DNA of 64,000 nt from Gymnogyps californianus (lineage: Eukaryota; Chordata; Aves; Accipitriformes; Cathartidae). The stretch is taken from the NCBI RefSeq assembly GCF_018139145.2, contig NC_059476.1, positions 3,285,501 through 3,349,500 of the forward strand, given 5' to 3'. Within the stretch, counting starts at the first letter, position 1. Every line of letters begins with the position of its first letter. Positions 55,501 through 64,000 of this stretch are shown here, in pieces. The notes beneath the pieces were generated by a model. It was not told where the DNA came from. It searched no databases and was given only the letters and a program-made list of their open reading frames with translations. A program made the translations under genes and the position numbers.

Positions 55501-55852
55501 CCGTATTTGAATCCCATGGTTTATCCAAATTAACCATGACTCATTATAGGAAGTTAGGGTAATTTTGTTATTTTCCTCAGAAAAATTATGGGGTTTATGT
55601 TCCACTAAAAACACTATTCAATTTGGTATATCAACATAACCAATTTCTTCATGATACAGATATAAGCATGTTTACCACCCATTGTCTTTTCCAATATTTA
55701 AAAAGAATAGAACCACCATATCATTAAAATATCATAGAATACAAATACGGCACTATATTTCTATATGATACACTACTACGTAGTTATACTAAAAATATGA
55801 AAAATAGGATAAGGGAAAATATCTGAGAGATCTCAAATATCCCAATTAATCC

Positions 55853-55868
55853 CAGGACCATGGTCCTG
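55853..55868. repeat. 16-bp perfect palindrome
   Basis: CAGGACCATGGTCCTG is identical on both strands. It may be a chance palindrome or a dimeric protein-binding site; nothing around it decides. Confidence 0.85.
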
Positions 55869-57369
55869 TACAGGTTTAAATCACGAGTACAATGTTTTAC
55901 TCCTACTTGAATGTAATAGTATCATTATTTCACAAGTATTTTTCCTGACATAATGTCCCTGCATTTAATACCATCAGAACTACTTCCTTTTGGGGCATAA
56001 CATTTTAAACCACAGCAGAAAAATAAGCCAACCCTGACTTATGGCAGAGCCTACAACACTCAACTCACTCTTGACATTTGGCACAAATAAGTCTTGAAAA
56101 TAGTAAGTACCTTCTATTGGTATGGCTGAAAAATACTCATTATCTGTTGAGGAGGTAAATTTAAGGATTTAAAAAAAAAAAAAAAGAGTGCTTTAAAAAT
56201 ACCTTAGAAAAACTAGAGTAAGACAAAATGTCTTTCAGGGCTAAGGAAGCAGACCTGATTAAGTCTATTCCTATAAGTAACTGTGAGGTATATGGACAAT
56301 TTCTGCATAAAGAGAGTACAAACATTACCCAAAGTCATTAACTGGAAGGCAGGAATTAATACGTTTACAATTCAAGCCAAGTGATAAATATGCATAAATA
56401 AAAGGAAAATACTCATTGCATCCCTGTGAATTATTAAAAGGGGTTTTTTTGTTGTTCCTCATTAAATGGAAAAACTAACACGTACAAGTATTCTGCTTTT
56501 TCCAGTTACTGGGGTTCTTCTAGCCAGGAATCTTCACCTTGTATTTTTGCTAGCAACACCTAAAATTAAAAAGTTTTCATAAAAAAAACACCAAAAAAAA
56601 GGCAAACCAAAAACAAACAAAAAAGATATTTTCAAGTTTAACTCTGTTTTAACTAAAATATTGTGAAAACATCACATCATAAATTCTCTACTAAATGAGC
56701 TCCTATGGAATACAGTAACAAGAGCAAGGGGCACGATCCTTCACTAATTGTTTTGTTAGAGGAAAGGACAGAAACAACTGCAAAAAACACAGAGACCTAT
56801 GAAAATACAAAAGAAGCGCCAAGAGAACCCCCAACCCTCCAGGGGACGGGGGGGATGCTGCAGCTCTCGCACCAGCGCTCCGCAGCCCCCACACCCAGTT
56901 AAAGGCAAGGCAGCCCCCCCTTCCTCCATGAAACTCTCCAAGCACGTGGGACTAACTCGCCCTTTTTTCCCCTCCACTTAAGAACCAGTGTCCCTTGTGT
57001 CGGCCAACAAAAATGTCAGCGACATGATGTGTCAGCTTACAGGAGGCCGCTATCTGTCCATTTAGCATCCCCTTCAGTCCCCAGAAGCTTTCCCACAGGG
57101 TATCAAGCCCCTTATTTAGATAATCAATTGCTGCAGAGCTTATCTGTCATCCGGTAATTGATGTGAAATAACAAAATTATACATCAAAACAAACCTCATT
57201 AACTCATCATCCCAGCTCATCATCCTGAGTAAAAACTTAGCTCACAAATAACGTTCCAGTGATATTTACTACTATCCTTCAATGAAATCTTTGATTTATA
57301 TCATCTCACAGAGAAGTAAAACTGAATTCAATAAATAAATACGGCCTCCATAGCTCAAGGGGGACGTAA

Positions 57370-57764
57370 CAGATTGCAGAAGGTACAGGGACGGGCAACC
57401 AAAATGACAGCCTGGAGAAAAAAGGGCTCTAGGGAGACTTTCTTGCAGCCTTTCAATACTTAAAGGGGGCTTATAACAAAGATGGAGAGAGCCTTTGACC
57501 AGGGCCTGTAGAGACAGGACAAGGGGTAACGGTTTTCAACTGAAAGAGGGTAGATTTAGGTATGAGGAAGCAATTCCTTACGATGAGGGTGGTGAGACAC
57601 TGGGACAGGTTGGATGCCCCATCCCTGGCAGTGTTCAAGGTCAGGTTGGATGGGGCTTTCAGCAACCTGGTCTAGCGAAAGATGTCCCTGCCCACAGCGG
57701 GGGTGCTGGACTAGATGATCCTCAAAAGGTCCCTTCCAACGGGAACCATTCTGTGATTCTGTGA
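57370..57764 (+). mobile_element. CR1 LINE, 5'-truncated, 3' end intact
   Basis: On the plus strand I see in order GCCTTTCAATACTTAAAGGG, GGGCCTGTAGAGACAGGACA, a stretch with GAGGGTGGTGAGACACTGG, GATGCCCCATCCCTGGCAG, ATGTCCCTGCCCACAGCGGG and the 3' end CCATTCTGTGATTCTGTGA with two octamer-like units. This is the standard avian CR1 3' region. The match is good from about 57408; the first 40 bp (ACAGGGACGGGCAACCAAAA) fit CR1 less well and may belong to the older copy that follows. Spurious ORFs on both strands here are CR1-derived. Confidence 0.93.
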
Positions 57765-57834
57765 CAAGGGGGTGGTGGAGAAGCTGCCTCCTGAGAAGGG
57801 GCCACCAAGTCCCAGACTCTTCCAAGAAGGCAGA

Positions 57835-58130
57835 TGGGGGATTTATATGACTGAGGTTTACAAATTCACAGAGATGGTGGATGACACGAGCGCACAGCTG
57901 TTATTCACAAATTTCACAGTATTAGAACCAGGAGGCAGCTGCTGAAGCTAATAGGAGATGAATTTCAGGCAAATATGAGACGGTACTTTTAATTTAGGCA
58001 TTTATATTTTAAACGCAGTGAGTGATGGAAGTTGTGGCTACAGAAGTCACGGAGGCAGGCAGCAAAAGCAGGTCCGGCAAGGGACTGCATAAATTCTGTG
58101 ACAGGATGGTTTGATGAATGAGTAACATTT
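57835..58130 (+). mobile_element. Old, degraded CR1 LINE copy
   Basis: This matches, with many changes, the 3' half of the ancient amniote CR1 type. The order is a TATAAAATCATGA-like segment (here GTTTACAAATTCACAGAGAT), AGTATTAGAACCAGG, GAAGCTAATAGGAGATGAAT, GTACTTTTAATTTAGGCA, AACGCAGTGAGTGATGGAAG, GTCACGGAGGCAGGCAGCAA and GGGACTGCATAAATTCTGTG. The motif order is complete but almost every motif carries substitutions, so the copy is much older than the CR1 ending 70 bp upstream. The right border is uncertain and may reach about 58250. Confidence 0.75.
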
Positions 58131-59173
58131 GGAGACAAGAAGCAATCATTCCAGCTCCCCGTCCAACAAAGTTCCCCATCAAGGCTTGGGCAGAAGGGGA
58201 GGCAAGGGTGCAGAGAGGGGAAGGATGTGGAGACACTCAAATGTTAGGGTACTACTTTGAATTCCTAGAAGCAAATCGAGGAAGCACCACACTATTATAA
58301 AAGATATAAATTTACTTCTGGGTTTTCAGAGATTTCAGTTATAAGCACGCAGGACTTCTAAGAAAAGTTACTCAATCATGTCACCATCTCTTCCCAAAGC
58401 CCACCTTCCGTGACCACGAAACCTGCACATCTACTGCCAGCCTCCATCCTCCAGTGCAGCCTTCGCGGCAGAGCAGCCCCTGGCAGAGCAGGCTGAACGC
58501 AACGCAAGAGTCTGTTGAGCCCGTTAGCCACCTCTGCCTACAAACCCTGCCTGACGGCCAGGGCTGCACCCATCTCCCGTTCACCGCGGCTGCTGGGCTT
58601 CTCCTGCCTTCACCCACCCCAGCACACGCATCTCACCCTCTTCCCTGACAGCGATTTTAGTTATTGGGCTTTACCACAATATTGACTGACAGCCCTCTGA
58701 TTTAAAGCGTGTGCTAATTATGCTCCTCGACTGCTGCTAAGTATTAATATTTAAAGGGCTGAACTTGCTTAAAAATTGAAGAAAATCAAAATGTAGTGCT
58801 ACTTTTAATATCGTATCCCAGAGATCATGTTTTATAAAGGACAGAGCCATTTTTATTGTACTGTATTTTGAAGAGCCACAGACCTAGGATTAAGAAGGAC
58901 TTAACTTAGCCCCTGCTGTCAATCGTAAACTCATTTAATGTCATTATCAGGCTTCCCATAGTTATCATCAGACTGCTGCATAACACAACTTAGTTAAATA
59001 TTTTGTGCTTTTACGATTTTCAGACTTTCAAAAATAACTTCTCATATTCCTTTCTTAAGGTAAAACTTAGTCACATACATTTTAAAACATAAAAGAATTC
59101 AGTCTTTGTACAATCAATCATAAATCTAGCATACCCTTATTTGCAAATGCTTAAGTTCCTAGGTTATTTTATT

Positions 59174-59189
59174 AAAAAAAAAAAAAAAA
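59174..59189. repeat. Poly(A) run, 16 A
   Basis: Simple homopolymer without a recognisable retrotransposon body beside it. Similar runs of 14-15 A occur at 17423-17436, 38053-38067, 43967-43981, 56171-56185 and 62909-62923, and T-runs of 12-13 at 1898-1910, 16195-16206 and 31267-31279. Confidence 0.9.
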
Positions 59190-61530
59190 TTAGCTGGAGC
59201 ACTGGCACTACTCAAAGCTTAGCGCATTATTTTTCTATACAAATATTTGACATTAGTACTAGCAACAATATAGATATGAATATTTTGCTCGGCCTAAGTT
59301 CTTTCAAGTCTTCTAATGTGATGCGCTACTATCGGATACTGTATTAACAAAGTGAGGTTTCCAAGAGTTTCCAACTGGTTTGGGTTAAAAAAAATTACTG
59401 TTCTGGTTTGATTTTTTAAGAAATGTTGGACTATGGCAGTGTGTTACTATGCTAGTTTGCAAGCCACATTATGACATGAACGTTTAAACTATTGTTTTTA
59501 AGAAATATATGGTGGATACAAAAATACGTTTAAATAAATCCCAAATAAGACCCTGTTCTTTAATTACTCATTCTGCAGTAAGAAATTGTGCGAGAAAGAC
59601 TATATTGATCAAGACCATACAGAAGTTTAGCCTTCCCGGAGCAGCAAACGGGCTGTCAAATTCTCTTTTTCACATTTCTGTAACACTTTTTAAAATTTGT
59701 GGTGGCCATCACATTCATACCACTAGACCTTTTCAACATGCCCCGCATTAAACAAGGGAGTAGCAGCTCTCAATTGTGAGCATATGGCTAAAGGTTTGGG
59801 GTGCCCATGATGTTGCAACCTGCCTCTTTATATCCATTTTCATTCACTGCCATCATTCCTCTGCCATGTATCAAAATTATTGAGGGCAATTTTATTTTGG
59901 TGCCTGCATATGGATTTTGGAAACTACACTAGAGAGTTCATTTCTGAACATTATGGCTAAAATATTTAATTTTGGTTTAGACTCAGAGCATTGATAGAAA
60001 CGGTGCGTTCAATTTACTTCTGACTATTTGCACAGTTCACTTTCCTCTCTCTTACACAATATTGTATGATTTTCATTTTTCACTTGTTTCATACATTGTA
60101 TTTTAGCTTGTTTTTTCTGTTAAGTATTATGCATTAGCACCAGACTGCTGTCTGGGCTTCTAACTTTAAGGCAACATGTAAAAGCACATAAACGCCTGTA
60201 TTTTTTATGCTACATTCAAATTTTAAACAGTTCAATATTTCATTCGAGAAAACCTTATCGAGGGTTTGGGAGTTTACGTTACCTTGTAACATTTAATGGT
60301 TCTCCAGTTTGACAGAAAAGTTGCATTAAATCCTCCTTCTAATGAAATCAATGTTGTATAAATAATGTATTATTCCACCAGAGAGCAAATATGAAGCAGA
60401 TGAAAGTATCCCCATTATTTGTTACATTTGCCTTTCTTTTGTCCGTAACTTGAATTCTAAGATGAAATTCATACTCATTTCAGATTTCATTAGGTGCTTA
60501 AATCTGAAACCGTTTGTTTAAAGGCAATCAAAAGTTTGATCAGATTTTTTATTTTTCATTTTTAAACAGGGCAGTATTTCTCCTTTTGCCATAAAGCAGT
60601 TGGAGAGATATCCCTGGGATTTGAAAAGGTAATAAAATAAACAAGACAAAACAAAATATTAACAAAGTTGGCATAATATTCCTTTAAAAAATTTCACCCA
60701 CACTTACGGTTGCTCAAGACATCTTAATAAGAATGCAATTTCACATTTGCTCTTACTGAACAAATCAAACATGGTGATTTATTATTCAGATGGGCACAAA
60801 GGATTTCTGAAATGCAAAAAGAAGGGCTATAAAAGCACAAATCATCAGTAATGACGACAAGCTAAACTGCCTTTCAAATATGAACAAAATGCAGCCATTT
60901 AGGGTATCATACATCATGGTCTCCCGGACCCTCATTTATTTCCTAACTGTACAGGCTGCATGATAATTTAACCAGTGCAGAATTCTGCATCTGTTGAGAA
61001 CATCTTTATTAGGCAAGTGATTCCACAGCTCGTACACACCACAAGAGACTAGTTCATAATCCCCATCCTTAGAAGAACAAACAAGCATTTCCAATCATCA
61101 GTTTAGTTCCCTTCCCAAAAACATTTGTATACTGAAAATGAACTTTTCTGAACTATAAACATAGTGAAAATATGAAAAAAAAAAACCCCTCATATCCCAA
61201 TAAAATTAGGACTTCTTTCTTACTATGAATGATAAACTAACATCTACAGCAATTTGGATTCCTAATGAGACAGCATTCAACGAGAACTCAAAATCTCAGC
61301 TTTAGCTGAGAGTAAGACCTGCTGTTATATTTTTCTTCCAATATTCTGTACAAAGGGAAATTAAGAGAGCGGTCTAAATCCTGCTCATACTTATACCAAT
61401 GAAGTACAGAAATAACTATCATAGCTAATGAGGTCACTCAGCACTTTCCTTCTTAGAGCAGAAAACCCATAAACAGCAGTTCACTTAATCAGCTATTCAA
61501 TATTTTAGCTGCACGCAGGTATTATGGGTA

Positions 61531-61685
61531 TTATACACATAATCTTAAATCCACTTTATCTTAAAAATGTTCCTCCAAGTTAACAGATGTGCAATTACTC
61601 GCACTTTACAGATCAAGAACAGACATAAGCATAGTCTCAAATCATGTCCAAGCTCATGGAAAAAACTTATCATGGAGCAAGACAC
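61531..61685 (-). mobile_element. Possible MIR/L2-type SINE remnant
   Basis: On the plus strand CACTTTACAGATCAAGAACA is followed by TAAGCATAG...TCAAA and GTCCAAGCTCATGG. This resembles the reversed MIR core (TTTACAGATGAGGAAACTGA ... AAGTGACTTG.CCAAGGTCA). The flank ATACACATAATCTTAAATCC also resembles the reversed MIR/L2 3' part. Similarity is weak and broken, so this is a suggestion only. Such ancient remnants do survive in bird introns. Confidence 0.38.
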
Positions 61686-63117
61686 TAAATTAAATCTCTC
61701 AAATTTCTGCCTAACGTGACTCCGAGAGACCCGGTTTCTTTGTCATCTCAGCCAAGCAGATTATATCCTTCCTCAAAGCAAGGAGCACCTCTAAGGGTTC
61801 GATTGCATGAGGACCTGTTTGAAATTCAAGCCAAGTTTGCGTTCACCTCAGCTGGAGGACAGGAGCATATTTAACATTCGTCCATTCTTCCAACGGCTGG
61901 TTCAAGTAAATAAATAAATAACAGATTTAGCATAGAAAGCCAGGCAGCTATCGTATAAAGGCATGAAGATAATGACCTAATTAACGTGAATGAAGATTCA
62001 GCATTTATGAAAATACTTGCTTTTAGCAAAGATATAACGATAGCATTGGTCCCCAACGACTACAGAGAGAAAAGGCACGACATCGTCCACACCTCCATGT
62101 TTCAATTCAAGTAAACTTCACTCTTCTTTCACCTAAAAAGGAGGTGGCAAGGTTCTGCGACAAATTAGGCTAGTCCTAAACAATTACATATATCCCTAAC
62201 AGGCTCTGCAAGAAAGGTACCGAGTGGTAACATCCGAGACCGATCCCGTGTCAGCAGCTCGGCGCAGCGACCCTAACCCTTCGGCTGGGCTTGGCTCAAG
62301 GAAGGCGCCATCGCCAGCCTGTCATTCACCCGGGGCACGCGGCACCAGAGCTTTCCTTGGCTTTTCCATACTGATAGGACCCTGAACTCATTCCTGAACC
62401 TGCACCTCAGTGTACGGTACGCGTTTAAAACTAGGGTAAGTTTAAATACCAGCTTGCACGCTGATTTTGAAAATGACTTTGGTGTTGGTTGTCATCTTTC
62501 CCACGCTGGCATTAGCTGAAAAACCTGGCAGATAACTCGAACTCTGGCTGCCACATGCTTTTCCCTGAGCCGGATTTGAGCTTGTTTCTTCAAGGACTAA
62601 CAAGAACTTCAGAGACTGTTCCAGAAAATTACATTTTAGCATTACACTGTAGGACCTGCACGTTCTAGCGGAGCATAATCATACAAAACACCTGCTCAAG
62701 ACACACGTCTCGCCCGGGCACGGCGTTCACCGTGAGCAGTCCTCTAGCCAAAACCCCTGCAGATGTAAAGCGTGTAAGGACAACGTGCCCTGGTGCTGCC
62801 AGCCAGGAGGGCACGGGCTGACGTTCCCATGCCAGCACAGTACCAGCATCTCAGTCATTCAGACGTGCCCTGTCTCCTCACGCTCTCCCAGAAGCTGAAT
62901 ATAAGGGGAAAAAAAAAAAAAAAGCAAAACTTGAACTCTGTAATACCAGCCTGTGCAAGAAGATTAACATTTATAAATACACATAGATGTCTCCCCAAAT
63001 TTAGTATGAAATTAGCAGTGTGGAAGAAGGACCCTTTACTATACTTCTCCCCAGAGAATACCACTAAAAAATATATCTCACTGATCTTAAATACAACCTG
63101 ATGATTTTATCACTTAC

Positions 63118-63217
63118 TCCAGAAGTCCAAGGCAGGACTTCCATCTGCCCACCGGCATGTGTTACGGGAACGAAGCACCACAGCCCTGAGCAGTGCTCCC
63201 TCCTCCTTGACAAACAC
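63118..63217 (-). other. Candidate cassette exon of unknown status (100 nt)
   Basis: On the minus strand a clear pyrimidine tract (TTGCCTTTTTCTTCAG) leads into GTGTTTGTCAAGGAGGAGGG, the block ends CTTCTGGA, and GTAAGTGA follows. Both borders match consensus and the block is open in the frame VFVKEEGALLRAVVLRSR. The peptide does not match any part of DOCK1 that I know, and 100 nt between phase-0 exons would shift the frame. If used, it would be a frame-breaking (poison) cassette, a non-coding exon, or part of another transcript. It could equally be a chance pair of splice-like sites, which are common in long introns. Confidence 0.2.
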
Positions 63218-64000
63218 CTGAAGAAAAAGGCAATCTGGGAAGGTAGGACACTCCATTAGAGAGAAACAGATTTGTAATCTAAAAAAATAATAATGAGTTG
63301 TCTCTTTTCTCTTTGCATCTTTCCAGGTTGAAGTCAGACCTCTCTCTACCTTCTCAAGCATCGTTTCGACACTACATTTCATTATGCAACAGTTGCGCTC
63401 AGCATTTTTTAAAGGCTGAAAAATTGGCAAATGGGATGATGAAGCGTTTCCCTTTTCCCAGTGTATTTACGTCTATACGCTTTTACAGTAACATGAAGCA
63501 TGATAATCAGGAAACACGTTATTTTTCACAAACCATCATTTAAAATATCCCTAAGTACACCAATAGCGTCAGCGGTTACACATGTGCAGGACAAGGAGGA
63601 ATCTGGTCCACAACTGGAAAGTCCTTTCTCTAGAAAGCTACAGAAAAATGCTGTATAGTTGCCTAGCTTTATGGGGCATATACATAATACCGTGCAACAA
63701 TAATCAGCCCTGGGACAACAGCTTCTAAATATAATTGTGGAGAAGATAAGAATGTTGTTTAACTGCTTCTTCTGTCAGAGGGTTTTTCCTTTCAGGTCAC
63801 TAAGGTTATTGAGCAATAGTATTTTCTTGTAGCAATCATCATCTGCACGTCCTGGGACGTAGTCTGCACAGCTCACATCTTCAGCTTGTGAAAAAGTAAC
63901 AGCATCTACTACCACTGATCTATTTGCTTCTGTTGAAGTAGCATACGTATTTAAAACGTTGTCACCATATCATGTAATTTTACTCATGCCTGTATATAGG

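Larger units (their letters stand above)
40276..64000 (-). other. DOCK1: Partial DOCK1 intron, 5' part beyond the window (>23 kb)
   Basis: This lies upstream of the 40174-40275 exon. The expected preceding DOCK1 coding segment (family sequence around KLLRTVNRTVISMGRDS) was not seen, so the previous exon is probably to the right of 64000. The interval contains CR1 fragments at 46356-46560 and 57370-58130, a possible MIR/L2 remnant at 61531-61685, a candidate cassette exon at 63118-63217, CpG-dense patches near 45227-45330, 51240-51350 and 62226-62345, and several A-runs. Remaining stretches (40276-46355, 46561-57369, 58131-61530) show no recognisable gene. Confidence 0.75.

Noticed and set aside
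62268..62280. Telomere-like CCCTAACCC word
   Set aside because: A single unit in a CpG-rich patch. No tandem array, so not an interstitial telomere.
1..64000. tRNA genes, CRISPR arrays, operons and long retroviral internal regions
   Set aside because: No B-box-like tRNA core with matching stems, no regularly spaced repeats, no clustered same-strand ORFs, and no gag or pol-like reading frame were seen on either strand.

Overview
The window is vertebrate nuclear DNA, most likely from a bird in Neoaves. The evidence for a bird is the set of CR1 LINE 3' ends, some young and some very degraded, together with a solo LTR of a type I know from many neoavian genomes. The species cannot be named from the sequence. 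Nearly all of the 64 kb is A+T-rich intron. I see no bacterial-style genes, operons, CRISPR arrays, rRNA or tRNA genes, and no long ORF that looks coding.

The only protein-coding sequence I can defend is two short exons on the minus strand, at 40174-40275 (102 nt, 34 codons, phase 0 to 0) and 33431-33525 (95 nt, phase 0 to 2). Both have canonical AG and GTAAGT splice borders. They join in frame into a 65-residue stretch that I recognise as DOCK1 (Dock180), a Rac guanine-nucleotide exchange factor. The segment lies in the helical middle of the protein, between DHR-1 and DHR-2. It reads as DOCK1 rather than DOCK5 or DOCK2, from phrases such as RQMEDYHYAHLIKTFGKM and [11 protein letters not shown]. 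The gene runs right to left. Positions 40276-64000 are part of the intron upstream of the first exon, 33526-40173 is a complete 6,648-bp intron, and 1-33430 is part of a very large downstream intron.

Repeats are sparse, as expected for a bird. A 571-bp solo LTR (12253-12823) sits inside a CR1 fragment (12175-12252 and 12824-12945) with an exact 5-bp target duplication. A younger CR1 (57370-57764) lies directly before a much older CR1 copy (57835-58130). Older CR1 pieces lie at 29708-30085 and 46356-46560, with a doubtful one at 16932-17010. A MIR/L2-like remnant may lie at 61531-61685. Other features are homopolymer runs, a 21-bp duplicated purine motif, small hairpins and palindromes, and a few CpG-dense patches.

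I found no convincing new biological system. The items most worth checking are the LTR with its TATA box and poly(A) hexamer in the same direction as DOCK1, a 100-nt candidate cassette exon at 63118-63217 with good splice sites, and the long intron that may extend towards the INSYN2A locus known to be nested in DOCK1 in other vertebrates.
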